Positions 33,076 through 45,085 are shown, counted from the first letter of the stretch. The stretch is DNA of 64,000 nt from Prorocentrum cordatum (GCA_963575745.1 CAUYUJ010014185.1:127501-191500); one strand, 5' to 3'. Notes: generated by a model not told the origin, from the letters alone. A program made the numbers and translations.

Positions 33076-33247
33076 AGGCGGGGATTTATCCATATCCACC
33101 GCCCGGCAACCGACGTCCTGGTGCCCCAGCGGGCGGTGGATACGGATACACTTCGGCCCCCGGGGGCCCGAATATGTCCATATCCACCGCATGCCGAGGC
33201 TCCGAAAACTGACCCTCCAGGCGGTGGACATGGATAAATTCCCGCCT
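33076..33247. mobile_element. Fold-back element with ~28-bp terminal inverted repeats
   Basis: AAGGCGGGGATTTATCCATA.. continuing to TCCACCGC at 33,076-33,102 is inverted at 33,220-33,247 (GCGGTGGACATGGATAAATT.. to CCGCC) with few mismatches. Two more copies of the inner motif (GCGGTGGATACGGATA; TCCATATCCACCGC) lie inside. Related sequence occurs at 862-1,010. Non-coding. Confidence 0.55.
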
Positions 33248-33461
33248 CGGATGTTGGGCCATCTTTGAACGCTCATGGGCGGTCCTGGACTCTCTTGGGG
33301 CGCCTTCGGGGCCGTCTCGGAGCTCTCTCGCAAGGCTCTTGGGCCATCTCGTCGCCCCCTCTTCCCCTCCTCTGGCGCGGTCTGGCGCGCCCCCCGACGG
33401 GTCCAAAGCGGCCGTGTGCAACATCGGTGCTCCCCAGGGCCCCTGAGACCCCATCCCCATA

Positions 33462-33465
33462 CATA

Positions 33466-33496
<31 letters not shown>

Positions 33497-33497
33497 G
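33462..33497. repeat. (TA)n microsatellite
   Basis: CATATATATGTATATATATA-type tract. The flanking 33,250-33,770 has no supported gene. Confidence 0.9.
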
Positions 33498-33769
33498 CAA
33501 GACTGCATTGGCGCTTCGCGCCATGCACATTGGTCCGATCAGTGGACGGTGCAGGCAGACTGAGAGAGGTGAGCCGATCGAGACAGAACTCGTTTCTGGT
33601 GGCCGATGTCGCCATCACCGTGGTTACATTGTTCTTCTTGTTCCTTTCATTATGTTGGTCTTCGTCCATTTTCTCTTCCTCATTCTCGAGTGAATTGGCA
33701 CACGAAGGCTTGCTCGTCATCTTCTGATTCGTTCGCGGAAGCTCCTTCATGGCGAATCTCTGGAGAGCT

Positions 33770-34550
33770 TCGCGGAAGCATTGTTAGGACTCCTTGGGAG
33801 CCTCTGGAGGCGGCCGTGGCGCCTTTCGGCGACCAATGGGGAGGTCCTCGAGCCACCATACCGGGAGTCGTGGTTCCAGATCACGTGTTGCATTATTAGG
33901 GCCGTGGTGAGGCCGCCCGTGGGCAGTTTTGGGACCGTCGTGGGCCCTCATGGGGCCCTCTTGGGCTGTCAGGAAGCCCGTCTGGCTTGTCTTGGAACGG
34001 TTTTCTGTGTGTTTTCAATGATCTCGGACGCTTGGAAGCCTGAATGAGCGAGGATCCGAACATTAAAAAAAACATTGAAACATCACTGTTTCTCCAAGTT
34101 CCGAGCGCCTCTTCCAGGTAACACTCGGGCCGTCTTCGGGCGTCCAGCGGGGGTCTGGGCCGCTTGATGCCATCTTCGATCGCTTTGGGAGTCTCTTGGG
34201 CCTTGCGCTGGTTGCTCCGCACTCATTGTGGGCCAGTCGTGGGGTTGCCCGTGGGCGGTTAGGCGGCCGTCCTGGGCCCTCGTGTGACCGTGTTGGGGTG
34301 ACAGGACGCGCGTTTGGCTCGTCTTGGAGCGCCTTCCGGTACCTTTCCAGCGTTCTCGGACGCTTGGAGGCCCGAGGGAGCGGGTACCCCAACATGAAAC
34401 GAAAAACAATGCAACATCAATATATTTTTAGGGTCGAACGCCTCGTGGGGGTGACATTCGAGCCGTCTTCGGGCGTCTGGCGGGAGTCAACGGCAACGTG
34501 AACTCATCTTCGACCGCCTTGAGGGTCTCATGGGCCTTACGCCGACCGTC
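33770..34550 (-). repeat. CAAGAGGCCC minisatellite block, reverse, two modules
   Basis: Two ~300-bp modules share TCTCGGACGCTTGGAAGCC (about 34,020) / TCTCGGACGCTTGGAGGCC (about 34,360), AACATGAAAC-like tails, and CGTCTTCGGGCGTC with GCCCGTGGGCGG. This is a higher-order repeat of the minisatellite plus core. Confidence 0.75.
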
Positions 34551-34854
34551 TTGGGACTGCCACCCGCCTGTGTGCACGCCTTGGCAGGGATTGCTAGACC
34601 GCTCCTTGGTGCCAGGAAGGGCGTCTGGCCAGCCCGAAAAGTCCCAAACTCGTTCGGCGGGGGGGGGGGCGGGGTGGTGGGCCTTTTCCGGGATCCCTGG
34701 CCGTATAAAAAATATAAGGACGGGAATATCGATTCTAAGCCGCTTGAAGCGAAAAATTATTCTGCCCCAGCGCCTTACTTTGCTTGCTCTCTATTTTTGT
34801 TCTCCTTCTCTGGGCTCTCTACTTGTTTCTCCTTCTCTGTCTTTCATGGTCCCA

Positions 34855-35110
34855 AGAAGACCCCTGAGGTTCCCAAGAGGGCCCCAAGAGGCGCCCAAGG
34901 GGCGCCAAGAAAGCCCCCAAGAGGCTTCCAAAGACTCCCAAGCGGTCTCAAAGAGGCCCTCAAGAGGCCTCACCCCCTCCAGAGGCAGCCAAGACGCTTT
35001 AAGATGCTCCCGGGACTGCCAAGAGACGCCCAAGACGCCCCAAGAGGCCTCCAAGAAGCGACCAAGAGGAGCCCCAAAGGGCCCCAAGAGGCGATTTTGA
35101 CGGTCCCAGA
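34855..35110 (+). repeat. CAAGAGGCCC minisatellite block, forward
   Basis: CCCAAGAGGCC, CCAAAGACTCC and CCAAGACGC units. Here the family switches orientation relative to 29.1-34.5 kb. Confidence 0.8.
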
Positions 35111-35229
35111 CGAGGAGGCTAAAATCCCACTCGCCCTTTAGGTCGTGAGTGGCTTTGATCCCCCCCCTCTTCCAACCCCCTCCTTCCTCTTCGGTACCCC
35201 CTCCCTCTGGACCTGGACACGTTCTTTCG

Positions 35230-36550
35230 CGAGCGGTCAGAGCGTCCAAGATGGCCCAAGATGGCTCCAAGAAGGCCCCAAATAGCAAAAGATGGCCTCG
35301 AAGATCGCTGAAAATGGCCCAACATGACCAAAGATAGCTTGCAACAGACCTCCAAGAGGCTTCAATATCCCTCCAAGACGGCTCTAAGTGGCCAAAGGGC
35401 CTGCCCAGGACGCCCTGGAGAGGCCAACAACCGTTCAACACCTAAACACCTAACAGAAATCAATGTTTTTGTTTGCCTTCTCGACTCTTCGCTTCCAATG
35501 GGCTTCTGAAGCCTCGAGATGGCTGCGGGATGGACCCAGGGATCCCCAAGAGGGGTCCAAGAGAGGCCCAAGATGGCCCCAAGAGCGCCCAAGACCGCCC
35601 CAAGAGCGTCCCAAGAGAGCTCCAAGAGGCGATTCTGAGAGTTCCGACGGGGGAATCCAACTTGAGGCCGCCTTCTTTGTTGGTCGATGGCTTCCAAGAT
35701 GGCCCAAGAGAGGCCCAAGAGTGGCCCACGATGGCTTCAAGATGGCTTCAAGAGCGCCCCGAGAGACCTCCAAGAGGCCGAAACCCTCCTAAAACCTTGA
35801 TCCGCCGGCCCAACGAGCCAGAAGCGTGCTGAAATCTGCGGTGCCGGGTAAACGATATTTCTAGTTCGCGCGCGCGGGCCAGCCCCTGGAAGTCCCGCGA
35901 CGATGAGTACAAGAGGGGGCCAAGGCGGGGAACCCGAACGGACATTTCGAGCCTTCGGTCCCAAGAGGCGCCCAGGAGGCTCCAAGAAGCCCGCAAGGGA
36001 CCCCCAAGAGGCTCCAAGAGGCCCCCAAAAGGCCGTAAGAGAAACCCAGAAGGCTCCTAAGAGGCCCTCGGTAGGCCCCAAAGAGGCGGCAAAATGGCCC
36101 AACCGCCAGCGATGGCACAATACGGGCTGGCGGAATGCGCGAAGCGATTCAATCAAATCAGTAGTGATGTTTGCTTTCTCGCCTTTTCGCTTCCGATGGG
36201 CTCTCGGGGGCTCAAGATGGCCCCAAGATGACCGAACCAAAAAGCCCAAGAGGGGCCCAAAAGGGCCCCAAGACGGGTCCAAGAGCGCCCCAAGCGGGGC
36301 CCAAGAGGGGCCCAAGAAGCGATTTGGGATGCCCTGACGTGGGGGCGGAGAAAAGTACCTTCCCTTCTTTCATCGATTACCTCGAAGATGGCCCCAATAT
36401 GGCCCAAGAGAGGCCCAAGAGGTGCCCAAGAAGGCTCCAAGACGGCCCCAAGGGCGCTCCAGGAAGGCCCAAGAGCGCTCCAAGAACGCGCCAAGAGGGC
36501 CCGAAAGGCTTCATTTTAAGGCCCAAAGAAGCTTCCAAGAGGCTCCCACA
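35230..36550 (+). repeat. CAAGAGGCCC minisatellite block, forward, several modules
   Basis: Long runs of GGCCCAAGAGG and CCCAAGATGGC units with cores TTTGCCTTCTCGACTCTTCGC (in two parts; about 35,470) and TTTGCTTTCTCGCCTTTTCGC (about 36,170). Each is followed by TTCCRATGGGCT and then decamers. Confidence 0.8.
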
Positions 36551-36689
36551 GCCAAATGCGTCGTCGTCGTTGTCGCCATCGTCGTCGTCGTCGTTGTCGC
36601 CGTCGCTGTCGTCCGTTCTGGATGCTCTTAGCATGCAGAGTTTCTCCTACCTCCTTCAGTAGTGTGTTGCCACATCCTGTTAGAACGGC

Positions 36690-38450
36690 AAAGCTGCAAT
36701 GCAAAAAGCCTGCAATGCAAAAACAACTGCAATGCTGACAAAACATGTAATTCTGATCATGGTCGTTGGCGCCGTGGGCTCCAGACCCTCCCTGGACACC
36801 CCAAACCTCTCTCGCCTCGCACGCGGAATCCAAAGCTGAAGCTAAAACGACAAAGCTGCAATGCAAAAAAGACTGCAATGCAAAACAACTGCAATGCGGA
36901 ACAAAACTGTAATTCAAATCATGGTCGTTGGCGCGGTGTGCTTAAGACCCTCCCTGGACCTCCCCAAACCGCTCTCGCCTCGCACGCGGAATCCAAAGCT
37001 GAAGCTAAAACGGCAAAGCTGCAATGCAACAAATATGCAATGCAACAAAACCTGCAATGCAAAAACAACTGCAATTCTGATCATGGTCGTTGGCGCCGGG
37101 GGCGCCAGACCCACCCTGGACCTCCCCAAACCGCTCTCGCCTCGCACGCGGAATCCAAAGCTGAAGCTAGAACAGCAAAGCTGCAGTGCAAACAAAAAAA
37201 CAGCAATGCAAAAAAAACTGCAAGGCGAAAACAACTGTAATTCTGATCATGGTCGTTGGCGCCGTGGGCTCCACACACTCCCTGGCTGGACATCCCAAAC
37301 CGCTCTCGCCTCGCACGCGGGATCCAAAGCTGAAGCTAGAACAGCAAAGATGCAATGCCCCAAAAAGCTGCAATGCAAACACAATTGCAATGCGGAACAA
37401 AACTGTAATTCCGATCATGGTCGCTGGCGCCGTGGGCTCCAGACCCTCCCTGGACACCCCAAACTGCTCTCGCCTCGCACGCGGAATCCAAAGCTGAAGC
37501 TAAAACGGCAAAGCTGCAATGCAAAGAAAACGCCATGCAACAACAAACAGCGGTGCAAAAACAATTGTAATTCTGATCATGATCGTTGGCGCCGTGGGCT
37601 CCAGACCCTCCCTGGACCTCCCCAAACCCCTCTCGCCTCGCACGCGAAATCCAAAGCTGAAGCTGAAACGGCAAAGCTGCAATGCAAAAAACTGCAAGGC
37701 AACAAAAGCTGCAATGCAAAAAGCTATGATTCTAATCATGGTCGTTGGCGCCGTGGGCTTCAGACCCTCCCTGGACCTCCCCAAACCGCTCTCGCCTCAC
37801 ACGCGGAATCCAAAGCTGAAGCTAGAACGGCAAAGCTGCAATGCAAACAAAAACTGCAAGGCAACAAAAACTGCAATGCAAAACAACTGCATTTCGGTGA
37901 TCGTCGTGGTGGTTGGCGCTGCCTCGCCAGATCTTCCGTAAACCACTCTCGCCCGGATCCTTAGCTAAGGCTGCAAGACGAAGCTCAAACCAAACCAACC
38001 AGACCAGCCAGACCAGATGCAAAAAACTGCAATGCAAAAAAACAGCAAAGCAACAAAAAGCTGCAATGCAATAGAAGCTGCATTTCGGTCGTCGTCGTGG
38101 TTGGCGCTGCGTCGCCAAATCCCCGCCATGCAAAAAAAAATGCATTTCGGTCGTCGTCGTCGTCGTGGTTGGCGCTGCCTCGCCAGATCTCCCCTAAACC
38201 GCTCTCGCTCGGACCCTACGCTAAGGCTGCAAGACGAAGCTCATACTAGACCAACCAGACCAGCCAGACCAGATGCAAAATAAACTGCGAAGCAAAAACA
38301 AAGGCCATGCAAACAAAAACTGCATTTCGGTTGTGGTGGTGGTTGGTGCTGCCTCGCCTGACCTCCCCTAAACCACTCTCGCCCAGATCCTTAGTTAAGG
38401 CTGCAAGACGAAGTTCAAACCAGACGAACCAGACCAACCAGACCAGAGCT
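36690..38450. repeat. Tandem array, 160-170-bp units, with an internal TGCAATGCAAAA sub-repeat
   Basis: Seven to eight well-conserved units carry GATCATGGTCGTTGGCGCC (near 36,757, 36,918, 37,079, 37,246, 37,417, 37,576, 37,735), CTCCCTGGACCTCCCC, CTCTCGCCTCGCACGCGG and AAGCTGAAGCTA. They are separated by a variable run of two to four TGCAATGCAAAA repeats. From about 37,890 a diverged subfamily (GTCGTCGTGGTTGGCGCTGC) continues to 38,450. Length variation sits in the A-rich sub-repeat. Confidence 0.9.
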
Positions 38451-38689
38451 AGACTTGCTTTTTGAAAGCTTGGCGTCCCGCCGTGCGCTACAAGGGCTAA
38501 GCATTTATATTTATTCATATATATAGAGAGAGAGGTAGCACCCCGCAGATGCGGATAAGAGTGAGGGGACGTCGGCAGTTTGCGAGACTCTGGAGAAGCC
38601 CGCCGCAGGCACCAAAGTTCCACAAATTATGCAACGAGCCCGCCGCAGGCGCCGATCTCTTCTTCGAAATAATTTGGATCGGTCGCTGG

Positions 38690-38865
38690 TGGGTCGCAGT
38701 TGGGTCGCGGGGCGGGTCGCGGGTGGGTCGCGGGTGGGTCGCGGGGTGGGACGCGGTGTGGGTCGCGGGGTGGGTCGCGGGGTGGCTCGCGGGGGGGACG
38801 GTGACAACAAACAACAACAGCAACAACAACAACAACAACAACTACAACAGCAAGAACAATTATCT
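38690..38865. repeat. GTGGGTCGCGG minisatellite and (CAA)n
   Basis: About nine 10-12-bp units GTGGGTCGCGG (38,690-38,790), then (CAA)n at 38,807-38,860, which opens the first 1.8-kb duplicated unit. Confidence 0.9.
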
Positions 38866-39112
38866 TAAGACTGTTCGCCCTTACCTGCTCGAGTGTCCAA
38901 TTACGCGAATTTTCAAAACCCTCGATACCTGCCATCTTCGTCTTCGATCGAACCCCTCTTGGGGGGTATACCTTTCTTCCTTGCAGGCCGGGCACCGGCA
39001 AGCGTCGGGGCGGCCGCGGACCGTCGGCCTGGCCAGCGGCAGCGCTGATCGGCGGGGCGGCCGCGGACCGTCGACCCGACCCCAAGAGGGACGGACAGGG
39101 GACCGACCACGA

Positions 39113-39153
<41 letters not shown>

Positions 39154-40560
39154 AGCGAAAGCGAGAGCGAGAGAGAACGACAGCAGGGCCACGAAGGACA
39201 CGAAGTAGGCCACGAAGGGCGACAGCGGGGACACCAAGGGAATGCGTATGGGGCCACGACGAGCGCGAACGAGCGGGGGCCACGAAGGGCGGATAATGCG
39301 AGGCCACAGAAGGCAACGATGGGGCCACTGAGGGTAGCAACTGGGCCACGTAGGACAGTGAGGGGGCCACAAACGGAGACAGCGGGGCCACGAAGGGCAT
39401 GCACATGGGGCCACAACGGGCGCGAACGAGCGGGGGCCACGAACGGCATACGTATACTTTGCCGCGGAGGGCCAAAACAGGGCCACAGAGGGCAGCAACG
39501 GGGCCACGAAGGGCAGCGAGGGGGGCACAAACGGCGACAGCGGGGCCACGAAGGGCATGCACATGGGGCCACAACGGGCGCGAACGAGCGGGGGCCACGA
39601 AAGGCATACGTATACTTGGCCGCGGAGGGCCAAAAATGGGCCACAGAGGGCAGCAACGGGGCCACGAAGGGCAGTGAGGGGGCCACAAACGGCGACAGCG
39701 GGGCCACGAAGGGCATGCATATGGGGCCACCATGGGCGCGAATGAGCGGGGGCCACGAAGGGCATACATGTATGGGGCCTCGAAGGGCAGCGAAGAGGCC
39801 ACGAAGGGATGCAACGGGGCCACGAAGGGCAGCGAGGGGGCCACGAAGGGTTGCAACGGGGCCACGAAGGGCTGCGAGGGGGCCACGAAACAAAGCGAGG
39901 GGGCCACGAAGGGCTGCAAAGGGGCCACGAAACAAAACGAAGGGGCCACGAAGGGCATACATATATGGGGCCTCGAAGGGCAGCGAGGAGGCCACGAGGG
40001 GCTTCAACGGGACCACGAAGGGCAGCGAGGGGGCCACGAAGAGCTGCAACGGGGCCATGAAACAAAGCGAGGGGGCCACGAAGGGCTGCAACGGGGCCAC
40101 GAAGGGCAGCGAGATCCCGATTCCTGGGTAATCTGCGAGGGAGTCCTAAGCGTGAGCGCGACTCCTGGATGCCTGGGTGTCGGGAGCGCGGCGAATGAGT
40201 AAATTGCACGAAATTCCCCACTCAAGAGCGCTATTCTTCAGTAAATTGCAAGCAAGTCTCCAGCGAGAGCGCGACTCCAGAGCGCCGGGAGAGCGATGCT
40301 TGAATAATGTGTAAAGGAAATCCCAAGCGAGAGCGCGATTCCTGCATAAAATGCGAGGAATTCTCGGGCCGGAGCGGGGGTCCTGGCTAGATTGTGAGGA
40401 AGTCTCACTGAGGAAGTCTCAGGCGGGAGCCGTTGTTGTTGTAACCCGGGGGCCAGGGGCACAGTTTGACCATCAAGACTTCCCCTGATAAAAAGCAGGG
40501 TGCGAGCGTCGAGGGGCACACTTTGATTGAGAAAAAACCATATGCACCGGCGAGGGGGGA
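38866..40560. repeat. First copy of the ~1.8-kb duplicated unit
   Basis: Begins AAGACTGTTCGCCCTTACC, followed by a (GAC/ACG)n patch near 39,105-39,155 and an array of GGGCCACGAAGGGC-type units (39,190-40,110). Then come GATTCCTGGGTAATCTGCG, GAGCGCGACTCC-type repeats and AACCCGGGGGCCAGGGGCAC. The same order recurs from 40,590, and part of it at 45,140. Confidence 0.85.
39190..40110. repeat. GGGCCACGAAGGGC degenerate minisatellite
   Basis: About 40 units of 12-24 bp (GGGCCACGAAGGGCAGCGAG and variants, some with CACGAAACAAAGCGAG). A superimposed ~150-bp period carries GCATGCACATGGGGCCAC and ACGAGCGGGGGCCACGAA. Unit lengths are multiples of three, so all frames on both strands stay open. Confidence 0.9.
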
Positions 40561-40590
40561 TGAACAATATTTTTTTCGAAAATGAAGATT

Positions 40591-40591
40591 C

Positions 40592-40653
<62 letters not shown>

Positions 40654-42030
40654 AACCAACATCAATAACCAGAACAGCAACAATCATTCTAAGACTGTCC
40701 GCCCTTACCTGCTCGAGTGTCCAATAACGCGAATTTCCCAAACCCTCGATACCCGCTCTCTTCGTCTTCGATCGAATCCCTCTTGGGGGGTATACCTTTC
40801 TTCCCTGCAGGCCGGGCACCGGCAAGCGGCGGGGCGGCCGCGGACCGTCGGCCTGGCCAGCGGCAGCGCTGATCGGCGGGGCGGCCGCGGACCGTCGACC
40901 CGACCCCAAGAGGGACGGACAGGGGACCGACCACGACGACGACGACGTCGACGACGACGGCGGCGACGACGACGACGACGACGGCGACGACGATGACGAC
41001 GACGAGCGAAAGCGGGAGCGAGAGAGAACGACAGCAGGGCCACGAAGGACACGAAGTAGGCCACGAAGGGCGACAGCGGAGACACGAAGGGAATGCGTAT
41101 GGGGCCACGACGAGCGCGAACGAGCGGGGGGCACGAAGGGCAGATAATGCGGGGCCACAGGAGGCAACGATGGGGCCACTGAGGGTAGCAACTGGGCCAC
41201 GTAGGACAGTGAGGGGACCACAAACGGCGACAGCGGGGCCACGTAAGGCATGCACATGGGGCCACGACGGGCGCGAACAAGCGGGGGTCACGAAGGGCAT
41301 ACGTATGCTGGGCTGCGGAAAGCAAAGACGGGGCCACTGAGGACAGCAACGGGGCCACGAAGGGCAGCGAGGGGGCCACGAAGGGCGACAGCGGGGCCAC
41401 GAAGGGCATGCATATGGGGCCACCACGGGCGCGAACGAACGGGGGCCACGAAGGGCATACATATATGGGGCCTCGAAGGGCAGCGAAGAGGCCACGAAGG
41501 GATGCAACGGGGCCACGAAGGGCTGCGAGGGGGCCACGAAGGGCTGCAACGGGGCCACGAAGGGCTGCGACGGGGCCACGAATGGCAGCAAGGGGGCCAC
41601 GAAGGGCTGCAACGGGGCCACGAAACAAAGCGAGGGGGCCACGAAGGGCTGCAACGGACCCGCGATAGGCAGCGAGGAGGCCACGAGCGGCTGCAACGGG
41701 GCCACGAAGGGCAGCGAGGGAGCCACGAAGGGCTGCAACGGGGCCACGAAACAAAGCGAGGGGGCCACGAAGGACTGCAACGGGGCCACGAAGGGCAGCG
41801 AGATCCCGATTCCTGGGTAATCTGTGAGGGAGTCCTAAGCGTGAGCGCGACTCCTGGGTGCCTGGGTGTCGGGAGCGCGGCGAATGAGTAAATTGCACGA
41901 AGTTCCCCACTCAAGAGCGCTATTCTTCAGTAGATTGCAAGCAAGTCTCCAGCGAGAGCGCGGCTCCAGAGCGCCGGGAGAGCGATGCCTGAATAAAGTG
42001 TAAGGGAAATCCAAAGCGAGAGCGCGATTC
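40591..42030. repeat. Second copy of the ~1.8-kb duplicated unit
   Basis: (CAA)n at 40,591-40,650, AAGACTGTCCGCCCTTACC at 40,690, the (ACG)n patch near 40,935-41,005, the GGGCCACGAAGGGC array at 41,030-41,800 and GATTCCTGGGTAATCTGTG at 41,809. Single-base differences from copy 1 are scattered, and the minisatellite part is shorter. Confidence 0.85.
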
Positions 42031-42039
42031 CTGAATTAC

Positions 42040-43640
42040 TCACTTCGTGGAGCTCCCCATATGTGCTTCTCATGTTTTATCTTATGCCGTAGTGAGCGTC
42101 TCTTCATGAGCGCTTGACTATGATAGCCCGTCCACCTTGGCGACAGGCCCGACGAAGACGAGTGCATCCTGATGCGAGCGAGTGAGTCTGAGTCAGAGTG
42201 AGCTGAGTATGATTGAACATGAGCCTCTTCATCTTCACTCCCCCTCCTCAGCTGCCAGGCCGTGCCCTCCTCAGCCTGCGGTAACTTCGGAGCTTCCCAG
42301 ATGTGCATACTCTTACTCCTCCTCCTCCTCCTCCTCCTCCTCCTCCTCCTCCTCCTCCTCTTCCTCCTCCTCCTCCTCCTCCTCCTCCTCCTCCTCCTCC
42401 TCCTCCTCCTCCTCCCCTTCCTCCATCCTCACATTCAGCTATGAAAGCCAAGGGTGTTGAGCATGACAACGAGCAAAACGCCTGAGACATCCCCACAAAC
42501 TGGCCGCGAACGGGCCCGTGATATACCCCCTGGCCCAAGCATGTTGAGCACGAAAACGAGCAAACCGCCTGAGACATCCCCACAAACTGGCCGCGAACGG
42601 GACCGTGATATACCTCCTGGCGGCTCCCCTCAGGGGTGCTGAAACCAGCGCCCCGCCTGAGACATCCTCACAATCTGCTATGACAGCCAAGGGTGTTGAG
42701 CACGAATACGAACAAACCGCCTGAGACATCCCCACAAACTGGCCGCGAACGGGCCCGTGATATACCCCCTGGCGGCTCTCCTTAGGGGTGCTGAAACCAG
42801 CGCCCCGCCTGAGACATCCTCGCAATCTGCTATGAAAGCCAAGGGTGTTGAGCACGAAAACGAGCAAACCGCCTGAGACATCCCCACAAACTGGCCGCGA
42901 ACGGGCCCGTGATATACCCCCTGGCGGCTCCACTTCGGGGTGCTGAAACCAGCGCCCCCTGGCGGCTCTCCTTAGGGGTGCTGAAACCAGCGCCCCGCCT
43001 GAGACATTCTCACAATCTGCTATGAAAGCTTAAGGTGTTGAGCACGAAAACGAACAAACCGCTTGATACATCCACACAAACTGGCGGCGAACGGGCCCAT
43101 AATCTAACACCCTGGCGGCTTCCCTTAGGGGTGCTGAAACCAGCGCCCCGCCTGAGGCATCCTCACAATCTGCTATGAAAGCCAAGGCTGTTGAGCACGA
43201 AAACGAACAAACCGCCTGAGACATTCTCACAAACTGGCCGCGAACGGGCCCGTGCTATACCCCCTGGCGGCTCCACTTAGAGGTGCTGAAACCAGCGCCC
43301 CGCCTGAGACATCCTCACAATCTGCCGTGCGTTGGGTAACTCAGACTATGAAAAGGTATGGGTATGTGTGGTGGGTCTGAGTATGAGTAAGTCTGTGTAT
43401 GAGTACGTCTGGGTATGAGTAAGTCTGAGTCTGAGCCAGCCTGTGTATGAGTAAGTCTGTGAATGTGTACGTCTGGGTATGAGTAAGTCTGAGTACGAGT
43501 AGGTCTGAGTATGAGAATGTCTGAGTGTGCATAAGTCTGGGTATGAGCAAGCCTGGGTATGAACAAATCTGGGTAGGGGAGGAGAGGAGGAGGAGAAGGA
43601 GGAGGAGGAGGAGGAGGAGAAGTAGGAGGCGTCCAAGTAA
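42040..43640. repeat. Higher-order repeat unit A
   Basis: Order: a ~260-bp unique header (GAGCTCCCCATATGTGC, GAGCGCTTGACTATGATAGC), a (TCC)n tract (about 42,315-42,425), about six 152-bp units, a 20-bp minisatellite (GTATGAGTAAGTCTG, 43,355-43,570) and (GGA)n (43,575-43,625). The same order recurs in unit B. Confidence 0.9.
42480..43330. repeat. 152-bp tandem units (first block)
   Basis: Units carry CGCCTGAGACATCCCCACAA, CTGGCCGCGAACGGGCCCG, TGATATACCCCCTGGCGGC, AGGGGTGCTGAAACCAGCGC and GCCAAGGGTGTTGAGCACG. Some units are fused or partly deleted. Confidence 0.9.
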
Positions 43641-45085
43641 TAATTGCTCACTGCGTGAAGCTCCCCATATGTGCATCTCATGTTTCATCTTATGCCGTAG
43701 TGAGCGTCTCTTCATGAGCGCTTGACTACAATAGCCCGTCCGCCTTGGCGACAGGCCCGACGAAGACGAGTGCATCCTGATGCGAGTGAGTGAATATGAG
43801 TCAGGGTGAGCTGAGTATGCTTGAACATGAGCCTCTTCATCTTCACTCCCCCTCCTCAGCTGCCAGGCCGTGCCCTCCTCAGCCTGCGGTAACTTCGGAG
43901 CTTCCCAGATGTGCATACTCTTCCTCCTCCTCCTCCTCCTCCTCCTCCTCCTCCTCCTCCTCCTCCTCCTCCTCCTCCTCCTCACCCTTTCCTCCATCCT
44001 CAAAATCTGCGATGAAAGCCAAGGGTGTTGAGCACGAACACGAGCAAACCGCCTGAGACACCCCCACAAACTGGCCGCGAACGGGCCCGTGATATACCCC
44101 CTGGCGGCTGTCCTTAAGGGTGCTGAAACCAGCGCCCCGCCTGAGACATCCTCACAATCTGCTATGACAGCCAAGGCTGTTGAGCATGAAAACGAGCAAA
44201 CCGCCTGAAACACCCCCACAAACTGGCCGCGCACGGGCCCGTGATATACCCTCTGGCGGCCCCCCTCAGGGGTGCTGAAACCAGCGCCCCGCCTGAGACA
44301 TCCTCACAATCTGCTATGACAGCCAAGGATGTTGAGCACGAAAACGAGCAAACCGCCTGAGACACCCCCACAAACTGGCCGCGAACGGGCCCGTGATATA
44401 CCCCCTGGCAGCTCCCCTTAGGGGTGCTGAAACCAGCGCCCCGCCTGAGACATCCTCACAATCTGCTACGACAGCCAAAAATGCTGAGCACGAAAACGAA
44501 CAAACCGCCTGAGACATCCCCACAAACTGGCCGCGAACGGGCCCGTGATATACCCCCTGGCGGCTCCCCTTAGGGGTGCTGAGACCAGCGCCCCGCCTGA
44601 GACATCCTCACAATCAGCTATGAAAGCCAAGGCTGTTGAGCACGATAACGAGCAAACCGCCTGAGACATCCCCATTAACTGGCCGCGAACGGGCCCGTGA
44701 TATACCCCCTGGCGGCTCCCCTTAGGGGTGCTGAAACCAGCGCCCCGCCTGAGACATCCTCACAATCTGCCGTGCGTTGAGTAACTCCGACGATGAGAAG
44801 GTATGAGTACGTGTGGGTCTGAGTATGAGTAAGTCTGTGTATGAGTACGTCTGGGTATGAGTAAGTCTGAATATGATTCAGTCTGTGTATGAGTAAGTCT
44901 GTGTATGTGTACGTCTGGGTATGAGTAAGTCTGAGTATGAGTAGGTCTGAGTATGAGAATGTCTGAGTGTGCATAAGTCTGGGTATGAGCAAGTCTGGGT
45001 ATGAGCAAGTCTGAGTAGAGGAGGAGAGGAGGAGGAGGAGGAGGAGGAGGAGGAGGAGGAGGAGGAGGAGAAGTAGGAGGCGTAC
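43641..45085. repeat. Higher-order repeat unit B
   Basis: Near-identical header from 43,650, (TCC)n at 43,920-43,985, five 152-bp units at 44,045-44,775 (regular 152-bp spacing), a 20-bp minisatellite at 44,800-45,015 and (GGA)n to 45,075. Shorter than unit A by about one 152-bp repeat. Confidence 0.9.

Noticed and set aside
36861-37964. 367-codon + frame across the 165-bp array
   Set aside because: The peptide changes frame relative to the unit from one repeat to the next, so openness reflects repeat composition, not selection for a protein.
38627-41910. Minus-strand open frames of 360-450 codons rich in FVAPLQPFVAPS or ALRGPVAALRGP
   Set aside because: They lie over the GGGCCACGAAGGGC minisatellite, whose units are multiples of three. 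All frames on both strands are open, and no domain is present.
42480-44775. Regularly spaced repeats as a CRISPR array
   Set aside because: Units are contiguous 152-bp tandem repeats without unique spacers, the setting is eukaryotic, and no cas genes are present.
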